From: Pseudomonas salomonii
GTDB lineage: Bacteria > Pseudomonadota > Gammaproteobacteria > Pseudomonadales > Pseudomonadaceae
Direction of reading: 5' to 3'
NCBI RefSeq assembly: GCF_900107155.1
Contig: NZ_FNOX01000008.1
Coordinates: 329,260-393,259 of the forward strand
Length of the DNA: 64,000 nucleotides
Shown here: piece after piece, positions 27,271 through 35,263 of the stretch
Numbering within the stretch: the first letter of the stretch is position 1
Layout of the letters: each line of letters opens with the position of its first letter
Program-made: the position numbers and the translations under genes
The notes under the pieces: generated by a model
What the model saw: only the letters and a program-made list of their open reading frames with translations
What the model was told of the DNA's origin: nothing
The model's database searches: none

Positions 27271-29367
27271 ATGCTGATCGGTAGTTATTCCCCCTCTCTG
27301 GTCGTGATCTCCCTGTGCGTTGCGATCCTGGCGTCCTATACCGCGCTGGACCTGGCCGGCCGTATTGCGACCGCCAGGGGGCGCGTGGTGTACATATGGA
27401 TGACCGGCGGGGCATTGGCCCTGGGCGTGGGCATCTGGTCCATGCACTTTATCGGTATGTTGGCGTTGCGCCTGCCCTTTGCTCTCGGGTTTGACCTGGG
27501 CATCACCGCGCTGTCGTTATTGATCGCAGTGTTATCCAGTGGCTTTGCGCTGTGGCTGGTCAGCCAGCCACGTCTGCCGGCCTGGCAGTTGGGGTTTGGC
27601 GCGCTGGTGATGGGCGCAGGGATTGCCTGCATGCACTACACCGGCATGGCCGCGATGCGCATGACCCCTGGCATCGATTACGACCCCGCGCTGTTTGGCA
27701 CCTCGTTGTTGATCGCCGTGGTGGCGTCCGGCGCGGCCTTGTGGATCGCGTTCAACCTGCGGCGCAATACGCCTTACGTACGCCTGGCGCGGGGTGGCGC
27801 CGCGGTAGTGATGGGCATTGCGATTGTGGGTATGCACTACACCGGCATGGCTGCCGCGCGTTTTGCTGACAACAGTTTCTGCGGCGCCGCGCTGACGGGC
27901 CTGAGTGGCAAGGGCCTGGATAACCTGGTGCTGGTCACCTCGCTGGCGGTGTTGATCATCGCGCTATTGACCTCATTGCTCGACGCCCGGCTTGAAGCCC
28001 GCACCGCCGTGCTCGCCGAGTCACTGACCCTGGCCAACCAGGAACTCACCCACCTGGCCCTGCATGACATGCTCACCGGCCTGCCCAATCGCACCTTGCT
28101 CGCCGACCGCATTCAACAAGCCATACAGTCCGTCATGGAGCAGGGTGGTTGTTTTGCGTTGATGTTTATCGACCTGGACGGTTTCAAACCGGTCAATGAT
28201 GCATTTGGCCACCATTTGGGTGATCAATTGCTGCGTGAAGTGGGTTTGCGTCTGCGCGAGGACCTGCGCAGCCAGGACACCCTGGCGCGCATCGGTGGCG
28301 ATGAGTTTGTGCTGCTGGTGCAGTTGAGCCAGCCGGACGACGCCGTGGGCCTGGCCGAACGCCAGGTCGGCTTGATCGATCGTACGTTCAAGGTAGCCGA
28401 GCATGAACTGAAGATCTCCGCGAGCATCGGCATTGCCATGTTCCCCGGTAACGGCGTGAACCCGCAGGAACTGCTGATGAACGCCGACGCCGCGATGTAC
28501 CACGCCAAGGGCATGGGCAAGAACGGCTACAGCTTCTTTGATGTGTCGATGAACACCAATGCACGCAAACAGCTGCAGTTGTTGCAGGACCTGCGCAACG
28601 CCGTTGAGCACGAGCAGTTCCGCCTGTACTACCAGCCCAAGTTCGACGCGCTCAGCGGTATTGCGGTCGGCGCCGAAGCGTTGTTGCGCTGGGAGCACCC
28701 GCAACAGGGGCTGTTGTTGCCGGCGATGTTTATCGAGCTGGCGGAAAAAACCGGGCTGATTATTCCCATCGGCGAATGGGTGCTCAACGAGGCTTGCCGC
28801 CAGATGGCTGTCTGGTACGCGCAGGGTTATGAAGACTGGCGCATTGCGGTCAACCTCTCGGCGCTGCAGTTTTGCCATGCCGGGCTGGTCAGGAGTGTCG
28901 CGGCGGCGTTGGCGCGTCACCGCTTGCCGGCCAACAGCCTGACCCTGGAAATCACCGAAACCACCGCCATGAGCGATGCCGATGCGAGCATGACGGTGTT
29001 GCAGCAACTGTCGGACATGGGCGTGGACCTGTCCATCGACGACTTCGGCACCGGTTATTCAAGCCTGATGTACCTCAAACGCCTGCCCGCCAATGAGCTG
29101 AAGATCGACCGTGGGTTTGTGCGGGACCTGGAACACGACAGCGACGACGCCGCCATTGTTTCGGCCATCGTTGCCCTTGGCCAGGCACTTGGGCTGCGCA
29201 TTGTCGCCGAAGGGGTAGAGACCGATGTGCAGCAGAGTTTCCTTACCCGCTTGGGGTGCAACACCTTGCAAGGCTACTTGCTGGGTCATCCGTTGCCGGC
29301 CGAGGGTTTCATGGCCGACATCCAGCGCGCCGAAGACGCCCTGACGCCTGACAAAAGCCGTGGATGA
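27271..29367 (+). CDS. MHYT-GGDEF-EAL membrane cyclic-di-GMP protein
   Basis: A 698-residue membrane protein. The N-terminal MHYT domain (about residues 5-240) has seven hydrophobic helices with three motif copies (SMHFIGM, CMHYTGMAAMRM, GMHYTGMAAARF) thought to bind copper and sense a gas or redox signal. The GGDEF domain is intact at its key motif (RIGGDEFVLLV), and the EAL domain keeps GAEALLRW, DDFGTGYSSL and EGVET, so both synthesis and hydrolysis of cyclic-di-GMP are possible. ATG at 27271 has GAG upstream and starts right before the first helix; an in-frame start at 27223 would add a non-membrane extension. Confidence 0.93.
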   Translation: MLIGSYSPSLVVISLCVAILASYTALDLAGRIATARGRVVYIWMTGGALALGVGIWSMHFIGMLALRLPFALGFDLGITALSLLIAVLSSGFALWLVSQPRLPAWQLGFGALVMGAGIACMHYTGMAAMRMTPGIDYDPALFGTSLLIAVVASGAALWIAFNLRRNTPYVRLARGGAAVVMGIAIVGMHYTGMAAARFADNSFCGAALTGLSGKGLDNLVLVTSLAVLIIALLTSLLDARLEARTAVLAESLTLANQELTHLALHDMLTGLPNRTLLADRIQQAIQSVMEQGGCFALMFIDLDGFKPVNDAFGHHLGDQLLREVGLRLREDLRSQDTLARIGGDEFVLLVQLSQPDDAVGLAERQVGLIDRTFKVAEHELKISASIGIAMFPGNGVNPQELLMNADAAMYHAKGMGKNGYSFFDVSMNTNARKQLQLLQDLRNAVEHEQFRLYYQPKFDALSGIAVGAEALLRWEHPQQGLLLPAMFIELAEKTGLIIPIGEWVLNEACRQMAVWYAQGYEDWRIAVNLSALQFCHAGLVRSVAAALARHRLPANSLTLEITETTAMSDADASMTVLQQLSDMGVDLSIDDFGTGYSSLMYLKRLPANELKIDRGFVRDLEHDSDDAAIVSAIVALGQALGLRIVAEGVETDVQQSFLTRLGCNTLQGYLLGHPLPAEGFMADIQRAEDALTPDKSRG

Positions 29368-29421
29368 CGGGTATTCTTGGATCCAACCTTAAACCGTTGG
29401 TTTATTCAGGAGACCGCACCC

Positions 29422-30168
29422 ATGGACAAAGTCGTCATCATCACCGGAGGCAGCCGTGGTATTGGCGCCGAGACGGCCTTGCTGGCTGCACGCCAGGGCT
29501 ATCGCATCTGCATCAACTACCAGTCTGATGAGGCGGCGGCCCTGCGTGTGCTGGACCAGGTGCGCGCCTTGGGCGCACAGGCCATTGCGGTGCGGGCCGA
29601 TGTCAGCATCGAAGATGAAGTCATCGCATTGTTCAATCGTGTTGACGCCGAACTGGGGCGCGTGACGGCACTGGTCAACAACGCCGGCACCGTGGGGCAC
29701 AAGTCACGGGTGGATGAAATGTCCGAGTTCCGCATTCTTAAAATCATGAAGACCAATGTGCTGGGGCCGATCCTGTGCGCCAAGCAGGCGGTGCTGCGCA
29801 TGTCGCCCAAGCATGGCGGGCAGGGCGGCAGCATTGTCAACGTGTCGTCGGTCGCCGCACGCCTGGGTTCGCCGGGCGAATATGTCGACTATGCCGCGTC
29901 CAAGGGCGCGCTGGATACCTTCACCATCGGCCTATCCAAAGAGGTGGCGGGTGAAGGGATCCGTGTCAACGCGGTGCGCCCTGGCTACATCTTTACCGAC
30001 TTCCACGCCCTGAGCGGTGACCCGGACCGCGTCAGCAAGCTGGAGTCCGGCATTCCCATGGCCCGTGGCGGGCGCCCGGATGAAGTGGCGGAAGCGATTA
30101 TCTGGTTGCTGTCGGACAAGGCCTCGTACACCACCGGCAGTTTTCTCGATTTGGGCGGCGGCCGTTGA
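29422..30168 (+). CDS. Short-chain dehydrogenase/reductase
   Basis: Classical SDR oxidoreductase of 248 residues. It shows the NAD(P) site TGGSRGIG, the NNAG motif, the catalytic Tyr-Lys as YVDYAASK with an upstream Ser (NVSSVAA), and the C-terminal segment ending DLGGGR. An Arg after the glycine motif suggests possible NADP use. AGGAG stands 10 bases before the ATG at 29422. The substrate is unknown. Confidence 0.9.
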   Translation: MDKVVIITGGSRGIGAETALLAARQGYRICINYQSDEAAALRVLDQVRALGAQAIAVRADVSIEDEVIALFNRVDAELGRVTALVNNAGTVGHKSRVDEMSEFRILKIMKTNVLGPILCAKQAVLRMSPKHGGQGGSIVNVSSVAARLGSPGEYVDYAASKGALDTFTIGLSKEVAGEGIRVNAVRPGYIFTDFHALSGDPDRVSKLESGIPMARGGRPDEVAEAIIWLLSDKASYTTGSFLDLGGGR

Positions 30169-30188
30169 GGCTTTAGCGCCAGTCAAGG

Positions 30189-30216
30189 CGCCATCGCGGG
30201 CAAGCCCGCGATGGCG
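30189..30216. repeat. REP-like hairpin
   Basis: Palindrome of 12-bp arms (CGCCATCGCGGG and complement) around a short loop, just after the SDR stop and before the convergent MocR gene. The core GCGGGCAAGCCCGC belongs to the same REP superfamily as the other repeats; it may also end transcription from both sides. Confidence 0.75.
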
Positions 30217-30238
30217 TCAGATAAGGCAACAACCGAGC

Positions 30239-31648
30239 CTAGAACGATCGCACGATGCGCCCGAGCGTTTCCATGGCCTTTTCCGATGCCTCGGTCCACG
30301 GGCTGCCGTAGTTCAAGCGAATGCAATTTCTGAAGCGTTGGGTCGCCGAGAAAATCGGCCCCGGCGCAATGCTGATGCCCTGGGCCAGGGCCATCTGGAA
30401 CAGCTTCAGCGAATCGGTTTGCTCCGGCAGTTCCAGCCACAGGAAGTAGCCGCCGGCCGGCTGGCTGACCCGCGTCTGTGCCGGGAAATACCGCGCGATC
30501 GCGGCCAGCATGGCGCTCTGCTGTTCTTCCAGGGCGTAGCGCAATTTGCGCAGGTGCCGGTCATAGCCGCCGTGTTGCAAGTAGTCGGCAATCGCCGCCT
30601 GGGCCGGCATCGAGGGGCACAGCGAAGTCATCAGCTTCAGGCGTTCAACCTTCTGCGCATAGCGCCCGGCAGCGACCCAGCCGACGCGATAGCCGGGCGC
30701 CAGGCTCTTGGCGAAGGAGCCGCAGTGCATCACCAGCCCTTCGGTGTCGAAGGCCTTGGCCGGTTTTGGCGCGTGCTGCCCGTAATACAGCTCGGCGTAC
30801 ACATCATCCTCGATCAGTGGCACTTGATGGCTGCGCAGCAGCTCCACCAGCGCCTGTTTCTTCGCTTCCGGCAGGGTGGCACCCATGGGGTTCTGGAAGC
30901 TGGTCATGGTCCAGCAGGCCTTGATCGGGTAGCGCTCCAGGCTTTGCGCCAGGGCATTGAGGTCGATGCCATCGCGCGGGTGCACGGGAATCTCCACCGC
31001 CTTGAGCTTCAGGCGTTCGAGCACTTGCAGGCAGGCATAGAACGCCGGGGCTTCGATAGCGACCAGGTCGCCCGGCTCGGTCACCGCTTGCAGGCACAGG
31101 TTCAGCGCTTCGAGGGCGCCGTTGGTGATCAGCAGCTCTTCTATCGGCAGCATCAGGCCGCCCACCATATAGCGCAGTGCAATCTGGCGGCGCAGTTGCG
31201 GGTTACCCGGCGACATGTCGGTGACCACAAGGCGCGGGTCCATCTCGCGGCCGGCACTGGCCAGCGAACGCGCCAGGCGTGGCAACGGGAACAGCATGGG
31301 GCTGGGGAACGCCGAGCCGAACGGCACGGTGTTGGGGTCCTTGATGGAGTCGAGCACTGAGAACACCAGCTCACTCACATCGACTTCGGTGGATTCGTGC
31401 ACCTGTTCACTCACCACCGGCTCGGAAAACGGGCTGGGCGCATGCGTGTTGACGAAGTAGCCGGAGCGTGGCCGCGCACGAATCAGGCCACGGCGTTCCA
31501 GCAGGTAGTAAGCCTGGAACACCGTGGACGGGCTGACGCCGTAGGTCTGGCTGGCATAGCGCACCGACGGTACCCGTTGGCCGGGGCCGAGCACGCCGGA
31601 GCGGATCAGTTCTGCGATGTCGTCGGCGAATTTTTCGTAGCGTTTCAT
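30239..31648 (-). CDS. MocR/GntR-type regulator with aminotransferase domain
   Basis: A 469-residue fusion. Residues 1-70 form a GntR winged helix (PGQRVPSVRYASQTYGVS then AYYLLERRGLIRARPRSGYF). The rest is a fold-type I aminotransferase-like domain with the PLP lysine in GSFAKSLAPGYRVGW. Such MocR proteins bind PLP and an amino compound to control nearby genes. The target here is unknown; PLP-dependent catalysis cannot be excluded. It converges with the SDR gene. Confidence 0.9.
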   Translation of the reverse strand: MKRYEKFADDIAELIRSGVLGPGQRVPSVRYASQTYGVSPSTVFQAYYLLERRGLIRARPRSGYFVNTHAPSPFSEPVVSEQVHESTEVDVSELVFSVLDSIKDPNTVPFGSAFPSPMLFPLPRLARSLASAGREMDPRLVVTDMSPGNPQLRRQIALRYMVGGLMLPIEELLITNGALEALNLCLQAVTEPGDLVAIEAPAFYACLQVLERLKLKAVEIPVHPRDGIDLNALAQSLERYPIKACWTMTSFQNPMGATLPEAKKQALVELLRSHQVPLIEDDVYAELYYGQHAPKPAKAFDTEGLVMHCGSFAKSLAPGYRVGWVAAGRYAQKVERLKLMTSLCPSMPAQAAIADYLQHGGYDRHLRKLRYALEEQQSAMLAAIARYFPAQTRVSQPAGGYFLWLELPEQTDSLKLFQMALAQGISIAPGPIFSATQRFRNCIRLNYGSPWTEASEKAMETLGRIVRSF

Positions 31649-31706
31649 GGGGGCCTGATTAACTTTCTAAAAAAATTGAACGCCGACTCAATGTGTGTGC
31701 TGGAAA

Positions 31707-33115
31707 TCAACGATTCAGCGGCGCCACAAAACGGCTGTCTGCTGCGCTGTAAATCCACGGCTTAGTCACATCCATAACCTTGAAGCGCAAGGTCTGCGAG
31801 CTGCTCGCCGGTTTATCGGCCAACAACGCCACCGACACCGGCACGTCACTGATTTCCCCCGGCGCCAGGCTGATCCGGGTCTTGCCTTGCAACTGGAAGC
31901 CCTCGGCGTCCACCAGTTCCAGGCGGTAGTCCTGGCGCTGCTGGGTCTTGTTGATGACCTTCAAGCTGTAGATGTTTTCGATCAGCCCCTGGCTGTTTTC
32001 ACGGAACATGCCACGGTCTTTGGTCACGTCCAGCGACACCATTGGTCGCTCAATCAAGGCCACCACCAACGCCGCGATCATCACCAGCAGCACGGCACTG
32101 TAGCCGATCAGGCGTGGCCTGAGCAGGTGGGTTTTGCCACCTTGCAGTTGATCTTCGCTGGTATAGCTGACCAACCCGCGGGGGTAGCCCATCTTGTCCA
32201 TGATCGAATCGCAGGCGTCGATGCATGCGGCGCAGCCGATGCATTCCATTTGCAGGCCGTCACGAATGTCGATGCCGGTGGGGCACACCTGCACGCACAG
32301 TTGGCAGTCGATGCAATCCCCCAGGCCAACCTGCGCCGGTTTCACCTCGCGTTTGCGCGGGCCACGGCTTTCGCCACGCGCCGCGTCGTAGGAAATGGTC
32401 AGGGTGTCTTTGTCGAACATCACGCTCTGAAAGCGCGCATACGGGCACATGTGCATGCACACCGCTTCGCGCAGCCAGCCGGCATTGATGTAGGTGGCGG
32501 CGGTAAAAAACAGCACCCAGAACAGGCTTACGCCGCCCATTTGCCAGGTCAGCAACTCAGCGGCCAGCGGGCGGATTGGCGTGAAGTAGCCGACAAACGT
32601 GAGCCCGGTCAGCACGCTGATACCCAGCCACAGCGTGTGTTTGGCCGAACGCCGCGCCAGTTTGTTCAGGCTCCAGGGCGCCGCTTGCAGTTTGATGCGT
32701 TGGTTGCGTTCCCCTTCGGTGACCTTTTCACACCACATGAACAGCCAGGTGAACGAGCTTTGCGGGCAGGTGTAGCCGCACCATACGCGGCCGGCAAATA
32801 CGGTAATGGCAAACAGGCCGAACGCGCAGATGATCAACAGTGCCGACAGTAGGATGAAATCCTGGGGCCAGAAGGTGGCACCGAAGATGTGGAATTTGCT
32901 TTCGGCCAAGTCCCACAGCACGGCTTGGCGCCCGGACCAGTTGAGCCACACGGTGCCAAAAACGCCAGGAACAGTACAGCGGCGCCGCTCACGCGCAAGG
33001 TGCGGAACAGGCCGGTAAAACTGCGGGTATGGATCAGGTTGTCGCTGGATTTGGCCTTCACCTTCTTTGGGTGTATGGGCTCAAAGGTGTCCACGGTTGG
33101 GATTCTTTCGCTCAT
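31707..33115 (-). pseudogene. ccoG: CcoG cytochrome c oxidase accessory protein, frameshifted
   Basis: CcoG/RdxA is a polyferredoxin of the inner membrane needed for copper handling during assembly of cbb3 oxidase. Homology runs from the ATG at 33115 (MSERIPTVDTFEPIHPKKVK) to the stop at 31707, but in two frames. The first 55 or so codons switch frame at a run of five A (T on the coding strand) at 32958-32962; a sixth T would restore AFFGTVWLNWSGRQ and give a normal 469-residue protein. The downstream part keeps two ferredoxin motifs (CIDCQLCVQVCP, CIGCAACIDACD) and membrane helices. It may be a pseudogene or a homopolymer sequencing error. No ccoNOQP genes are adjacent. Confidence 0.88.
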
Positions 33116-33285
33116 GGTCGTTCGCTCATCAGCCTCCATCAGGCCAATGAACTATGAGCTTCAAGCTGTTTGCATAACAGACTCAGGTGGGTCGATAAAA
33201 AGCGGATCAGACAGGCTTTTTATACGTCACTGCGACAATATGCTGCACCCCGTAGCGCCTGGGGCGCAGCTGGCTTGTGCGCGGT

Positions 33286-33299
33286 TTGATACAGATCAA
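33286..33299 (-). promoter_or_regulatory. Perfect ANR/FNR box upstream of ccoG
   Basis: TTGATACAGATCAA is a full match to the TTGATNNNNATCAA site of the oxygen sensor ANR. It lies 170 bases before ccoG and directly after the stop of the small minus-strand gene at 33300, so ccoG is the likely target. A possible -10 (TATAAA, minus strand, 33224-33219) would place the box near -80, a usual class I distance. Confidence 0.65.
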
Positions 33300-33539
33300 T
33301 CAAATCACCGAATCACTGTCGGTCGCCTTCAAGTGTTTGCGACCGTCCTGGGCACCGGCGACGGTCAGTGCGTCGGCTTCGGCTTCAGTGATGTAGACCC
33401 GATTGCCTTTTAACTCTACAAAAGACATGGATTTGGCGCTGTCGGTACTCACCGTCACATCAGTGGCGGGCAGGGCGTATTCCTGGCCGTCGTCAGCGAC
33501 CTTGAAAAAGCACGTTTGATTGTCGATACGTACAGGCAT
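33300..33539 (-). CDS. Small conserved protein, DUF3203-like
   Basis: A 79-residue soluble protein (MPVRIDNQTCFFKV...) that I place with the DUF3203 family of pseudomonads, all of unknown function. There is no signal peptide or membrane segment. The mirrored GGAG (ctcctt on the plus strand) six bases before the ATG is a good SD. Transcription runs toward the ANR box and ccoG on the same strand. Confidence 0.75.
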   Translation of the reverse strand: MPVRIDNQTCFFKVADDGQEYALPATDVTVSTDSAKSMSFVELKGNRVYITEAEADALTVAGAQDGRKHLKATDSDSVI

Positions 33540-33659
33540 GGTGCTCTCCTTTTTATGGGCAGTTATGGGTTAGGGCGTCGCGCAGTGCCAGGTGTTCCAG
33601 GCAACTGACTGGCGGTCGGCGCTGTCCATCGTCTAACCACACTAAAACGGATAACGACC

Positions 33660-34157
33660 ATGGACGCCTGGTGGCAAGAAGTGCTTCAAACCCTGCACGC
33701 AGAATTTGCTGACATCGCTGATGCAAAGCAGCTCACGCAGATAACCGTTCGCCTGCTTATCGCCGCGATCCTGGGCGGTATCCTGGGGTTTGAGCGTGAG
33801 CAAAAGGGCAAGGCGGCGGGGGTGCGCACCCACATGCTCGTGGCCTTGGGCGCTGCACTGTTTGTGCTGGTGCCGCAGACGTCAGGCAGCCAGTCGGACG
33901 CCATGAGCAGGGTATTGCAGGGGGTTATCGCCGGGATCGGCTTCCTGGGGGCCGGCACTATCCTCAAGGGCAAGGAGGATGAAGAGGGCCAGCACGTCAA
34001 AGGCCTGACCACCGCTGCCGGGTTGTGGATGACGGCCGCCATTGGCGTGGCGGCAGGGGTTGGGCGTGAATCAACGGCGGTCTTGAGTACACTGCTGGCG
34101 CTCGTCGTACTTGGCGTCATGCCCAAAATCGTCAAGCTTTGGGAAAAGGAACGTTGA
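33660..34157 (+). CDS. MgtC/SapB-family membrane protein
   Basis: A 165-residue inner-membrane protein with four or five helices and the MgtC signature: RLLIAAILGGILGFERE, then GVRTHMLVALGAALFV, GVIAGIGFLGAGTI and GLTTAAGLWMTAAIGVAAG. It is the short form without the C-terminal ACT-like domain, so it is not the Mg-responsive virulence MgtC sensu stricto. The function of this form is uncertain. It converges with the orphan gene below, eight bases apart. Confidence 0.88.
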   Translation: MDAWWQEVLQTLHAEFADIADAKQLTQITVRLLIAAILGGILGFEREQKGKAAGVRTHMLVALGAALFVLVPQTSGSQSDAMSRVLQGVIAGIGFLGAGTILKGKEDEEGQHVKGLTTAAGLWMTAAIGVAAGVGRESTAVLSTLLALVVLGVMPKIVKLWEKER

Positions 34158-34165
34158 GTCCGCGC

Positions 34166-34714
34166 TCAGAGCGTCTTCATCCTTGATTTAATATGTTTTG
34201 GGTTGAGCGCTTCGGTGATGGTGTTCATATCCATCACCGTTTGGGCTGTGTCCTTCACGCACCCATTCAGTTGCTCGAATGCGCCGGCCGTGCCTTTGAA
34301 AAAGTCATAGACATGGCGAAAGCCATAATCGTCCTTACCCGATATCAACTTTAACAGTAAGGCGATTTTCTGTTTGTCATAGGCTGCCTGATAGTCGTTG
34401 AAATACAGTTGGGTGGATAACTTTACGCATTCCTCGTCGCTGTTTTTTTGCAGAAACTTGCCGATGTCCGTCAGGAGGTGAGCAACTTCCTCTGCGTCTG
34501 GTTCTTTCAACATGGAGTCGACACTTTCCTGGCTGAAGTGCACGCGCATGTCATTGAGCACTTTTCGCGACTTCAGGTCGTTGGGGGCGCGCAAAACCTG
34601 GGCGATATCGTCCTCTGTGAGTCTGGCTTTAAACTCCTTGAGATAACGCCGGCTGATGGAAACCTCTGACTCTACGTGTTGGTGGCGGCCCTGCTTCACA
34701 TTAATGTCCGACAT
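34166..34714 (-). CDS. Hypothetical protein of 182 residues
   Basis: Not recognised. A charged, mostly helical soluble protein (MSDINVKQGRHQHVESEVS...) with no signal peptide, membrane segment or obvious catalytic motif. Residues 20-80 resemble short helical repeats. It has lower GC content than its neighbours and sits between the MgtC-like gene and the glg cluster. A CAGG nine bases before the ATG may serve as SD. Coding nature is supported by length and absence of a better frame. Confidence 0.6.
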   Translation of the reverse strand: MSDINVKQGRHQHVESEVSISRRYLKEFKARLTEDDIAQVLRAPNDLKSRKVLNDMRVHFSQESVDSMLKEPDAEEVAHLLTDIGKFLQKNSDEECVKLSTQLYFNDYQAAYDKQKIALLLKLISGKDDYGFRHVYDFFKGTAGAFEQLNGCVKDTAQTVMDMNTITEALNPKHIKSRMKTL

Positions 34715-34892
34715 GGTATTAACCTGCTCGCGTTCAAGAAGGGGAAAAATAAAAGGTGCTCAAGTAATCGCGAGTAGGACTGTAGCAATAGGCGCACAGG
34801 CGAGATGTAGGCCATTTCGCCTGTACGCGCAGGTTAATGCGTTTTTAAGGCAGGCATTCTGACGCGAGTACGCGTGTGAGTGATGGCGTTGA

Positions 34893-35060
34893 TCAACAAG
34901 GTTGAACAATCACCGGCGGCATGGTTGTGGGCGGTTCCTCCACGGGTGGCGGCAGGTTTTCCGGTGGTTCCTTCTCCGGGATCGGTTCCGGTTCACTCGG
35001 CGGCAGCGTTGGATTGTCGATATTCGGGTCCGGGGTTTCAGCCGGGATCGGGATATTCAT
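34893..35060 (-). CDS. Proline-rich small protein (55 residues)
   Basis: Begins MNIPIPAETPDPNID and consists mainly of Pro, Glu and Thr, with PPSEPEP and PPENLPPPVEEPP runs. It is probably disordered, and no signal peptide is seen. The ATG at 35060 has a perfect AAGGAGG seven bases upstream, which fixes the start and argues it is translated. It is divergent from glgE. Similar short Pro/Glu-rich proteins occur in pseudomonads without known function. Confidence 0.7.
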   Translation of the reverse strand: MNIPIPAETPDPNIDNPTLPPSEPEPIPEKEPPENLPPPVEEPPTTMPPVIVQPC

Positions 35061-35145
35061 CGGTGTGGCCTCCTTTGTGCTTTGCTCTATCGGTGGACAA
35101 CCGCCGGGCAGGTTTGATTCCCGCCCAATGGCGGTACATCCACCT

Positions 35146-35173
35146 GAACTTTTCATCGCAGCCCAGGCTCGGA
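35146..35173 (+). promoter_or_regulatory. AlgU (sigma-22/RpoE)-like promoter before glgE
   Basis: GAACTT (35146-35151), a 17-base spacer and TCGGA (35169-35173) fit the GAACTT-N16/17-TCTGA consensus of AlgU. Transcription would begin about 85 bases before the glgE start. Stress control is sensible for trehalose/alpha-glucan genes; the site is seen, the regulation inferred. Confidence 0.5.
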
Positions 35174-35263
35174 CCTATTACGGCCCTGCTCAGGGAGAGC
35201 GGTGCCGTCTCAGAATTCGGATCAAGCAAAGAGCGTCCACAGGGCGTAAGGGGAAGATGCTCG

